The translations under genes were made by a program, and so were the position numbers. From Galbula dea (taxonomy: Eukaryota; Chordata; Aves; Piciformes; Galbulidae): a DNA stretch of 64,000 bases. The stretch is taken from the NCBI GenBank assembly GCA_013399015.1, contig VWZX01004918.1:434001-498000 (forward strand). The letters run 5' to 3'. Below are positions 27,922 to 36,300 of this stretch, in pieces. Every line of letters starts with the position of its first letter. Positions within the stretch are counted from its first letter, which is position 1. The notes beneath the pieces are model-generated. The model saw only the letters and a list, made by a program, of their open reading frames with translations. It was not told where the DNA came from and searched no databases.

Positions 27922-27983
27922 GTGTGACATTTGCACACCAGAAGGAGAGCCGTGGGATGCTGGGTGGGATGCAAGAGCATCCA

Positions 27984-27992
27984 GGGCGGGGC
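27984..27992 (+). promoter_or_regulatory. GC box (Sp1-type)
   Basis: A perfect GGGCGGGGC, followed within a few bases by GAGGCGGGAC. It sits at the left edge of CpG island A, where a TATA-less CpG promoter would be expected to carry such sites. Confidence 0.5.
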
Positions 27993-28055
27993 GAGGCGGG
28001 ACGGGAAGGCTGCAGCGTGCGCGGCACCGCCCCCGGCGGGCAGACGGGCGCGGCA

Positions 28056-28090
28056 GCGGCGGCGGCGGCGGTGGTGGTGGTGGCGGCGTC
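28056..28090 (+). repeat. GGC/GGT trinucleotide repeat, copy 1
   Basis: About five GGC units are followed by about five GGT units and a final GGCG. The repeat lies inside CpG island A and may be transcribed as part of a 5' untranslated exon. Confidence 0.85.
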
Positions 28091-28182
28091 ACACGGCAGC
28101 GCCGCCCACCCTCCGCTCCCCGCGGCCGCTCCTGCCCTCCCGCCGCCGCCACCGCACACCCGCAGCAGCGCCCGCTCCGTCG

Positions 28183-28219
28183 NGCGGTGGTGGCGGCGGT
28201 GGCGGCGGCGGCGGCGCGC
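28183..28219 (+). repeat. GGC/GGT trinucleotide repeat, copy 2, beside an undetermined base
   Basis: A second (GGY)n run of about 11 units starts immediately after an N at 28183. Between the two runs is a C-rich stretch with several CCG units, so the pair could fold with it. The N suggests the assembly had trouble here, so the true repeat length may differ. Confidence 0.8.
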
Positions 28220-28340
28220 GAGAGGTTGGTGGCTTTGCGTGAGGTGTTGTGGAGAGGTAGACGGCGAGGAGAGGAGATGGTGGAGCCGAGGGAGAAGTTA
28301 AAAGGTTGGATGCTGTAATTTATTATCCCTTGTAAAGACG

Positions 28341-28382
28341 GGAGGAGGAGGAGGAAAGGAGGGAGGGGAGGAAGTGGGGGGG
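28341..28382 (+). repeat. Polypurine, G-run-rich tract
   Basis: A 42-base stretch of G and A broken by a single T, with several GG, GGG and GGGG runs ending in a run of seven G. It could form a G-quadruplex on the + strand just downstream of CpG island A. Confidence 0.7.
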
Positions 28383-28383
28383 T

Positions 28384-29000
28384 CTGGGAGACCTTAAGGA
28401 ATAAAATCAATCTGCTGCATGTTTTCCCTGGCGTGAGGTGCCTTGGGGAAACGCGAAGCCGGGGGCAGAGATTGGGAGGAATATGGCAATGTTATGGCTA
28501 TTTATCTGCAAGAGTCGAAGGGTCTGGGCAGGACGTGTATTGATAATTTGGGACATTTTCTATTGTGAGGCAGAAGAAAGAGGGCACCCGGCTGCCTCGG
28601 TATGTGTTTGGAAGTGTTCAGGTTCCTGCTGATGCTGTGCGTTTTGAAGGGGTAGGAATTATATCATGAGCATATGAAAATAAAATACATCTGCAGGCTG
28701 AGAGGGCAGCAAAATCGATCATTTTGGCTGCTTAGGAAAGAATTTGATTCTAGAAATTACGGAGAAATGGAAGGAAAAGATTAATGATGCTGTAAAGTCT
28801 GCTTTTCAATTAGAGCACTTCTGCCTTTGGCTGCAGCAAGGTTGTTTTTCAGATCCTTTTATTTCATCCGGTAATTTCTGAACTCTCTGGGCTCGCCCGC
28901 GCCCAGAGACAATGCTGTGTCTTTGATACAATAAGGATTCTGCCAAGGATGGTGCATGCCAACCGACCTGGCATTTAGTAAGGATTTATTGACCTATGGG

Positions 29001-29002
<2 letters not shown>
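28384..29002. other. Unassigned DNA between CpG-rich blocks
   Basis: Mixed-composition DNA just right of CpG island A, with no interspersed repeat. It may contain part of the untranslated first exon or the start of the first intron. The short frame at 28438-28632 resembles no protein I know. Confidence 0.4.

Positions 29003-29033
<31 letters not shown>
29003..29033 (+). repeat. (CT)n microsatellite
   Basis: About 15 uninterrupted CT units followed by T5. It lies between the two CpG-rich blocks, so it may fall in the first noncoding exon or the first intron. Confidence 0.95.
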
Positions 29034-29037
<4 letters not shown>

Positions 29038-29397
29038 CGAATTTGAAAAGGCTTTATGGGGGCACCTGTGACTAAATCATAAATTTTGAAGAATGAAACA
29101 GTTCTAGAGGGCTGGAGGAAACAGATTAATTCACTGGTGAGACACCAAATGCAATAACTACATTTATGTTGGTTTGTGTATGTTTCTCACTACATACGTG
29201 TATAGACAATATACATAGCTGGGAGGGATGTCAGGTACTTAAAAGCCTAGTTGAGAGATATCTATGTTTATAAACTGTCCTTTTTCGAGAATGGAAGTGT
29301 CCCTCTGCTTTGAAAATGACTAGACAAGACTGTACTGTTTATTGACAGTGTGTGAATTATATCGGCAGTAATAAATAACCAATTGTTTGGTTTATTT

Positions 29398-29518
29398 GTT
29401 TTCCCTTGGTCTTTCTCCTTTCCCCCCTTCTTTCTTTGTTTCTTTCTTCTCTTTCTCTTTTCTTTCTTTCTTTCTCTCTCTCTTTTCTTCCTTTCCCCCT
29501 CCTCTTGCTGCTGCCCCT
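29398..29518 (+). repeat. Long polypyrimidine tract
   Basis: About 120 bases almost entirely C and T, with many TTTC and CTTT units and few purine interruptions. It runs directly into the (TG)n repeat on its right. Such mirror-like pyrimidine tracts can adopt triplex (H-DNA) structure. Confidence 0.85.
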
Positions 29519-29543
29519 GTGTGTGTGTGTGTGTGTGTGTGTG
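29519..29543 (+). repeat. (TG)n microsatellite
   Basis: About 12 TG units at the boundary between the polypyrimidine tract and CpG island B. Alternating purine-pyrimidine DNA of this kind is prone to Z-DNA formation. Confidence 0.95.
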
Positions 29544-29559
29544 AGTGGAGGGGGAGGCA

Positions 29560-30440
29560 GGCGCCGCAGCGAGATGCTCTCGAGGTGGGATCCCCGCTCT
29601 CCGCGGACACCTGTAGGGATCGCTCTGGCACGCTCGGCGGGCGGGCACGCGCACACGCGCACACTCACCCGCGTCCTTGCTCGGCTTCCACCCCCCTCCT
29701 CAGCACACGCTATGGGCTCCTAACACCCTCCCGCCCCACGCCCAGCGGCACTCCCCGCGCAGCGTTCTTCCTTCCCCCCCGCACCTTGCGCCCCTCCGCA
29801 CCGCACCTCCACGCGTTTCCTACCCACCCACCGCTTCCCACGAGGGATCAGCTCAGCCCCAGNCCCCACCCATCCCCTCGCCCTTCACCCACGCATCCCA
29901 GACCCCCCTTCCTACATCTTCACCCTCCAAATAATTTCTCCCACCGCCACTCCAGCCCTCTCCTCAGCCCACTCCCCACGCACCCCGAATCCCCTCCCTC
30001 ACCGCCGCAGCGGCGCCCGCGGCCGTCCGCAACTCCCTTCCTTCCCCCCTCTCCCCGTGGGGTTCCCACTTGTGCCTGACACCACGCCGGGGTGGGACCT
30101 CCCCCACCCTATCCCACCTCCGGGGATCAGCCGGTAGCGGCAGTGCGTCTCCTGCCGCCGGCGGTCGCGGGAAGCAGCCGCCGCCGCCCCGTCGGACCGT
30201 GCAGGGCGGAGCTGTTCCTAGTGCTGAAGCCGGCGCCGTGCCGCAACCGCCACCGTCACCCGCGAACCGGCGATGATGAGGAGCGGGGTTACCCGGTCCG
30301 GAGGATTAGGGATGGCTCCAGCCACGGATCCTCCCGGGAACCGCGTTTGCTGCCAGAAATCCCTCTCGTCTGGGAGAGGCATTGCGAGGGGTGGCTCCTG
30401 CTCGTGTTGGGGGAGAAAGTGTTGGGGGGCGGGCAAGGAG
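29560..30440. promoter_or_regulatory. NRXN1: CpG island B, candidate promoter or first-exon region
   Basis: About 880 bases of GC-rich DNA with frequent CpG. It includes an alternating CG/CA stretch at 29645-29664, C-rich DNA with an undetermined base at 29863, and a dense CCG/GCC segment at 30147-30200. Several long frames cross it, but all are low-complexity proline/arginine-rich translations that overlap on both strands, as expected for CpG islands rather than genes. It may be an alternative alpha promoter or an extension of the first one. Confidence 0.6.
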
Positions 30441-31790
30441 AGCGAGGTGCTGGTGGTGTTGATGGTGATGGGGAAAAACCTGGTCTTTGCTGCCCAGTGC
30501 TTCTTGGTGAAGTCTAGGGGTACTCCTTGCCTCCCTTTTGCTGCTCTTGGCCACCTCGCGTGTGACAAATAATAAAAATAAACGTGTTGACGTTGGGAGG
30601 AATGAAATTAAAGAGGGAGTAGGAGGTGACTTAGCAGGTCTTGAACGTGTCAGGTACAGGCAGCTGAGGTGTGTGTGCCTGTTTTCAAGCAGGTTTCACC
30701 CTGGCAGGCTCCTCTCTGCCTCCTCTCCCCACGCCCCCCCTCCACACACAAGCCGGGCATAGGGCTCTGGACATGATATTATTGTGCCTGCCTAGGTGCT
30801 GCTGGCTAGGAAATGGGAGGGAGGTGATGGGAAGCGGTGCGTGAGGGAGGTGTTGGAGATCTTCTCCTCCGTCAGGAGAGATCTGCTAATACACACCTTC
30901 CAGAAAAGATAGAGTGGCTTAGAGGAGAAAAATAGAGAGGGGAGACTCTCTGCTGAAATTCTTTGTATGCAGAGACCTCTTCAAGGCAGAGAGTGAACTG
31001 TGGCGTATATATGGTTTTTAAAATGAGGAGTTGTCCTCTTAAATAAGGGCAGCTGAGTAAACATACATAAAATACTGCAACCCATTTCAGAGGACTAACA
31101 CCTGGGATTAGCTGATCTGCATTGTGAATAATGTCAACATCAGAGCTGGCTCCAATTGGATTTTCCCTGCCATAACAGAGAATATTAGCAGCAAAAGAAA
31201 CCAGGTGGAAGAAAAAATATGTGGTTTGAAATTTTCAAAAAGCCTTCTAAGAAACCATTGCAATTCTTCCTTGCCCCATAAAAATAATCCAGTAGGTGTG
31301 CCATGTACAGAGAAGCCTGCCAGCTGCTGCTGGGACCTCAGGCCACTTTATATGGTTTCAAGCTGTATTGGAAAGGACTAGAACTGGCCTTGGTAGCATC
31401 CTCTGCATGAATAGGAGTCTGTCACTTCAAAAGTGATGGTATTTCCATAAATAAATGACAATAAAACAAATTGCAGAATAACCACCATCTTTTTAACATC
31501 TTCCTTGTAATAACAAAATATTTGAAAGCTTTGAAAAGGTTGGTGGTGTAGGTGTAGATTATACCATAACTATGTAATCTAGTATAAACATATACATTAG
31601 AATTTAGGTTTAGTGCTGCAGATTATTAATGATTTCTCAGGAATTCCAAAATTACAGCACCAGTTTATTTTCCAATGTCAAATATCAGTTCAAATGAAAA
31701 ATTAATCACAAACATCCACTATTGATCAACTTTATCATTTAACGTGTTATTAGTCATAATTTCTTATTATTCTGTTTCAATTCCTTGCAG
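30441..31790 (+). other. Presumed NRXN1 intron 1 or leader DNA, no gene seen
   Basis: Composition falls back from GC-rich to AT-rich across this stretch. I see no repeat family and no coding frame with recognisable sequence. It ends at the predicted acceptor. It is probably intronic if the first exon lies in either CpG-rich block. Confidence 0.5.
31765..31790 (+). other. NRXN1: Predicted 3' splice acceptor opening the first coding exon
   Basis: A T-rich pyrimidine run ends in TTCCTTGCAG, with the AG at 31789-31790 and exon sequence starting ATTAGAAGC. It is the best upstream acceptor I found near the coding start. It implies an untranslated exon upstream, most likely in the CpG-rich DNA at 28-30.5 kb. 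Confidence 0.55.
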
Positions 31791-31882
31791 ATTAGAAGCA
31801 GAGACAATAGAGGAAAATTACCCTCCTGGATCTTAGCCTTGGCCTTTTGCAAGCAAACAGAAGAGGAGCTGTCAGGCTTTGC

Positions 31883-32285
31883 ATGTCAAGTAGCCACTCA
31901 GCTATTTGACAGCTTCTGGGTTTCAACCCCACTGGGATTGAGGCAGCTCAGGAAACCATGAGCGATGAGTCCTGTCATCTGCTGACGCTGCTCTAGCACC
32001 ATGGCAGACAGTCCGTGATCTGACAAGAGGATCCGTCCTAGGGAGGCAGAGCTGGGATCAGTAATTGGCTTCCTGGGAAACTACAGCTGGCAGAGAGGAT
32101 GTAAAAAGAGGCACGCACACCCTGGGATATTGCTATAGTCTTGCCGAGTTGGTGGATCCACTTGGAGGAGAGTTTTTGCCACTGCTCTTGGTTTTTCTCC
32201 CAGTTTGGTAATGTTGGCTTTGGGGAAAATTTCTGCTGACTCACCCACCACTGGACACCTTTTGCAAAGCCTGGTTGGTCAGTGA
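31883..32285 (+). promoter_or_regulatory. NRXN1: Cluster of six upstream AUGs/uORFs in the NRXN1 leader
   Basis: All upstream ATGs in the predicted leader terminate before the main start. They are: 31883-31909 (8 codons plus stop, weak context); 31958-31996 (12 codons, ACC before ATG); 31965-31985 (6 codons, other frame, overlapping the previous one); 32001-32018 (5 codons, near-perfect GCACCATGG context); 32099-32104 (ATG immediately followed by TAA, A at -3); and 32211-32285 (24 codons, G at -3). There is no ATG from 32286 to 32559. uORFs of this kind generally lower translation of the main frame. Regulation here is inferred from sequence only. Confidence 0.6.
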
Positions 32286-32300
32286 AGAGACTCAACAGCG

Positions 32301-32317
32301 TCTTCTTCCCACTGCAG
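32301..32317 (+). other. NRXN1: Possible alternative 3' splice acceptor inside the leader
   Basis: TCTTCTTCCCACTGCAG is a close match to the acceptor consensus, with a pyrimidine tract and CAG at 32315-32317. It lies 242 nt before the ATG. Use of this site would remove every upstream ATG from the mature leader. There is no direct evidence of use; it could be a decoy. Confidence 0.4.
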
Positions 32318-32559
32318 GTCCCCTCCAGCAGTCCCTGACCCCATCCCTTGCCCAACCCCATCCCGTGGGGCACCCGCAGCCCTTCCCCCGCCCTGGGGAG
32401 TCCCCCAAAGAGACCCCCACGCCTGGGGCGGGGGTGAGCACTCTCAATCTTCTCAGCGTGGCCGGTACCAGGCAAGATTTTACCCTGTCTGCCGCCGGGA
32501 CTCCAGCGCAGCCCCCCGCCGGCCCTGCCGCCCCGCTCGCCCGCCCCAGGCCGCGCAGG

Positions 32560-33298
32560 ATGGGGGCGGCGCTGGTGCGGCGCGGGGGCTGCCTGCTGCT
32601 CTGGCTGGCCCTACTGCTGGGCTGCTGGGCTGAGTTGGGCAGCGGGCTGGAGTTCCCAGGGGCAGAGGGCCAGTGGACCCGCTTCCCCAAGTGGAATGCC
32701 TGCTGCGAGAGCGAGATGAGCTTCAACATGAAGACACGCAGCTCCAGCGGGCTGGTGCTCTACTTCGATGACGAGGGCTTCTGTGACTTCCTGGAGCTCA
32801 TCCTCACCCAGGGTGGGCGGCTGCAGCTCAGCTTCTCCATCTTCTGTGCCGAGCCTGCCACCCTGCTCTCTGACACGGCGGTCAACGACAACCTCTGGCA
32901 TGCCATTGTCATCCGCCGCCACTTCAAGAACACGACGCTGATCATCGACCGATTGGAGGCCAAGTGGGTGGAGGTGAAGTCCAAGCGGCGGGACATGACT
33001 GTCTTCAGCGGTCTCTTCTTAGGGGGACTCCCGCCGGAGTTGCGGTCGGCGACGCTAAAGCTGACGCTCTCCTCTGTCAAGGACCGGGAGCCCTTCAAGG
33101 GCTGGATAACAGACGTCCGGGTCAACTACACGCAGGCATCACCAGTGGAGAGCCAGGAGGTGCGGCTGGACGATGAGCAGAGCCGCCTGTGTGCCAGGGA
33201 GGACGTCTGCCTCAATGGGGGAGTCTGCTCAGTGCTCAACGACCAGGCCGTCTGCGACTGCTCTCAAACGGGCTTTCGAGGGAAGGACTGCAGTGAAG
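32560..33298 (+). CDS. NRXN1: Alpha-neurexin-1, first coding exon (signal peptide, LNS1, EGF-A)
   Basis: Presynaptic single-pass adhesion receptor of neurons; this is only its N-terminal exon. The 246 encoded residues show a hydrophobic signal peptide (core about residues 11-23, cleavage probably near 24-29). A laminin G-like LNS1 domain follows (about 30-208) with motifs such as QWTRFPKWNACCE, LVLYFDDEGFCDFLEL and SKRRDMTVFSGLF. The EGF-like repeat has six cysteines at 211, 217, 223, 232, 234 and 244. N-glycosylation sequons lie at N124 (NTT) and N189 (NYT). The protein matches neurexin-1 alpha as I know it from mammals far better than the neurexin-2 or -3 N-termini. The start is the first in-frame ATG, with A at -3 and G at +4, directly before the signal peptide; the frame stays open upstream to 32275 but without another ATG. 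The exon ends in phase 1 at a strong GT donor. The remaining LNS/EGF domains, transmembrane segment and cytoplasmic tail are not in this window. Confidence 0.96.
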
Positions 33299-33304
33299 GT
33301 AAGG
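33299..33304 (+). other. NRXN1: 5' splice donor ending the NRXN1 first coding exon
   Basis: GAAG|GTAAGG is a strong donor placed just after the sixth EGF cysteine, where the recognisable neurexin sequence stops. It leaves one base of codon 247 (phase 1). A weaker GT four bases downstream (AAG|GTGTCA) is less likely. Reading through into the intron adds about 20 residues that resemble nothing in neurexin before a stop at 33361. Confidence 0.9.
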
Positions 33305-36300
33305 TGTCATTTCAGCTTGCCCCACTGCCCCTCTCCCTGTCGCTTCGTGGAGGGGATGGATAGGAGGCCAGGCTTGCATGGAGTTTCATCTGTACGAGTG
33401 GATCTCCCTTCCTTCCCTCCCTCCCTGCTGCGTCCTCAGCTCCCCTCTTCCCCACCTTCACCTCCCTGCCCTCCACGTGTCTCTGTGGCCAACCATGGTG
33501 CCATCGCTCTTCTGTTCTCTGTGAGGCTGGGTGAGAGGAGGAACAGGAGGAGGATGTTATTTGAGTGTCTTCCAGGCATGGGGTGTGTTTTGGGGTTGTC
33601 CTGGGCAGAGGAAAGATGAGTCCTAGTGTTACCTGGGTAAGTGGGGGTGGCCAACATCATGCTTGGCTCAAGTCTAGAGAGGGGATGGGCACACTCGTCA
33701 CAAGCAGCTGGTGGCTTCCTGGGACCAAGGAACCTGGTGCTGGGTAGAATTTTACTAGAGGTAGTGCAAAGACTACCTGGGTTTATTTTTGTAGGGCAAG
33801 GGAGACACTTTGTCCACTTTGTGTTTGATATTTGCCTCTGCTATGTCGTTGAAATAAAATCAGTGATTTATTTGTGAATTCCTTACATTGTTGCTGGGGA
33901 GGAGGGGGATTAAACACAGGATTACGTTTTTACACAGATGTGAACGGTCCTGCTTTGCCATGTATTTAGCAGTTCACCATGCCAGTCAGACAGAGAGGAT
34001 ACAAAAGGGAAAAGGGAGAAGTACATACTCCAAACCCACAAAATTGCTGAATAGTTAATACCACAGGAGAGGGACCTTAGAAAACTGGCAGTTTCCTGAA
34101 TCCCATTTACAAATAAATCACTGGGTAAAATATGACTCATTTTCAGTGGCCATTGTTTTGGGCAAATGGAAGGAGTGTGAACATTTTACTTTGCAGATGC
34201 ATGTAGGACTCTTCTTTTTATTATTATTTTGCTAGTAAGTTACCATTGCTTGCAGCTGCTTAAGCATAGAAATCACATATGCTGTGTGCCTAGAACAGGA
34301 TATAAAGGTATGTGAGTGTAATAAGAGCAAATGTATCAAAAGAAAATATGTATTTGGAAGCAAAGACCTAAGTTGAAAATGTAAAAGGTAAATATAAACA
34401 AGATGTTATCAAGGTCAAATGAAGATCTTCACTGAGTGTCTGCATGACATTTATGGCTGAATAATTTGCCTTTAGCATTTCTATCAGATTTCACTCATTA
34501 TAAGGAAGAAAACCTCATTTGTGACTGTGCTTTATTATGTAACACCTTCTGTCCTTAGTGTCAATACTCCAAACACTACAGTCATTCTACATCTTGTTTA
34601 TTTTATCTCCTGTTTATCTCTCATCTGCCATTCATTAAAAAAAAATAATCAAACCCTATTAATATCTTAAAATATTTTTAATAAGTAAAAAGCACAGGAT
34701 AGATTGTACTTTCCACAGCACACAGGCCCAGAACTTATAAAAGGAAATACCTTTAATATTAAGTAAGATCATATCAATGGATTTAGTATTTGGATACAAA
34801 TTCTTAATATATGATACTACTTAATGTATAGGAGTATGCAAAGTATTGTTGTCTTAGCATCTTTGAGTTAAGTCCTATTGTAAATCAAAGAAGAAAATTA
34901 TGAGGTGTAGCAGATTGGTTAAAGCAACAAAAGCCATTTATATATGATTATACATTGACATGCCTTTTGCATTAAAACACAGTTTATTTATTGAAATGAT
35001 TTTGAACATGTGTATTTATATGACACAGTCCCCATAAATCCATGTAATATCAATCTTATCTTTACATATACTTTAATAGCTATTTTTAAGGATCATTTTT
35101 AGGTTTAGACTGGATACTATTGAAATATATAAAAAGTGTATAGACCTTATGGGGAGGTGACACTCAAAATGCCTATAATCCTCCAAATTTATGTAGAATG
35201 CTGGCTTCATTTGAATAGTGATGATGTTACTTTTGACACGAGTGGAATCAAGATTCCCCTCATGTGTGCCTTGACCACTAAGAAGCCATATAAAATCATA
35301 ACAAGACTTATGATTTTAGCATACTGCTATCAAAAAAGGGTCATCAAGGATTCAGACTCTGCTTTAATTTGAAATAGGAGGCAACATCTCCACTGCTAGC
35401 AATCTAAATGGAACTAGTCCTACAGTTTATATCTGTTGATTGAGAATAGATAGTAACTGAAATGCCCATCAGTCTGGTTTTGATGAAGGGATTAGTATCT
35501 ACTTATATGTGCTCCCAATTTTATAAATGATTTAATAGTCTGAGAAACAGAAAAGACAGAAGGACAAGTAGAGTCATTATGCCTGCCAAGAAAGAAAGCC
35601 TGGCTATTTTTGTTTAGTTCTTTATAGGCAACATACAAATTATGCTGCTGAGTTTGGAGCTTTTCTTCCTGGAATGTGTAAGTTTCCCAGAAACCTTAGT
35701 AGGAGGTTGCCACTGCTAAAAGATGGAGGATCTTCTCAGAGGGCAGTAATCCAGAGAAGTCTTTCTAAGTTTTCATCCTTTCTCTTGTTTTGCTTTTTCA
35801 CTAAAAATAGTTTCCTTTTTGATACCTTTCTTTAAAGATGAAAGATGGCCATTAGATTCTCTTTTCTTGGACATTTTTTTCCTTTCTTTTTGGTTTTGTT
35901 TTTCTGTTTTCTTTGTTTGTTTGTATTTAGTGTGCTTCTGCAGCTCTGCAGTTTGGTAAAACAGAGTCCCATGGTATAATGAGGACTTTAAGAATCAATA
36001 ACAACAACAAAGAAAATATTTCCAAAATTAGAAATAATTGATTTAAAGTTGAAATTTTAACACTTAGGATGGAATTTTAAATAGACATTAAGTTATTTTC
36101 AGCAAAACAAAGTGGTAGGCTATTGTTCAAATCCTGGTCTTTAAAAGTCTCATTATTTTTCTTGCAGTAAAATTTTCTTATAAAAATGAAGTTTAAGCAA
36201 GTTTATTTGTTTTGGGAAACAGTAATATAAGTTATTCCCAAGAGGCTTAACTGTTCTTGTGCCTGTCTAAACCAGGGGTAGCTTTGTTGCTGTTAACTGG

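Larger units (their letters stand above)
27980..28320. promoter_or_regulatory. NRXN1: CpG island A, candidate NRXN1-alpha promoter / first exon region
   Basis: An abrupt change from AT-rich DNA to very GC- and CpG-rich DNA about 4.3-4.6 kb before the ATG. It contains GC boxes, a GCGTGCGCGG word resembling NRF1 half-sites, and GGC/GGT repeats. From memory, the human alpha transcript starts roughly 4 kb upstream of the coding ATG, so the spacing fits. I see no clear TATA box. Possible weak first-exon donors include GCGTGAGG at about 28430 and TCGGTATGTG at about 28599, but I could not choose one. Confidence 0.6.
31791..32559 (+). other. NRXN1: 5' untranslated leader of the NRXN1-alpha first coding exon
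   Basis: Inferred 769-nt noncoding part of the exon between a good 3' splice site and the neurexin ATG. The first 500 bases are of ordinary composition and hold six upstream ATGs. The last 240 bases are strongly C/G-rich. Alpha-neurexin-1 in mammals has a noncoding first exon and its start codon in the second exon, which fits this arrangement. If the downstream acceptor at 32317 is used instead, the leader in this exon is only 242 nt. The choice cannot be settled without transcript data. Confidence 0.6.

Noticed and set aside
27601..28410. Long open frame of about 270 codons on the minus strand across CpG island A
   Set aside because: Its left end is CR1 and its middle is GGC/CCG repeat translation with an undetermined base. 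Equally long frames exist in other frames on both strands, as expected in stop-poor GC-rich DNA.
29387..30079. 230-codon proline/serine-rich frame on the + strand
   Set aside because: It is a translation of the polypyrimidine tract, (TG)n and C-rich DNA, with an undetermined base. No domain, and overlapping frames on the other strand are just as open.
30092..30572. Overlapping 100-140-codon frames in CpG island B
   Set aside because: Several overlap in different frames and strands with no recognisable protein; typical of CpG islands.
32292..33125. Minus-strand frames of 103-145 codons opposite the NRXN1 exon
   Set aside because: Antisense shadows of the GC-rich neurexin exon, without recognisable domains.
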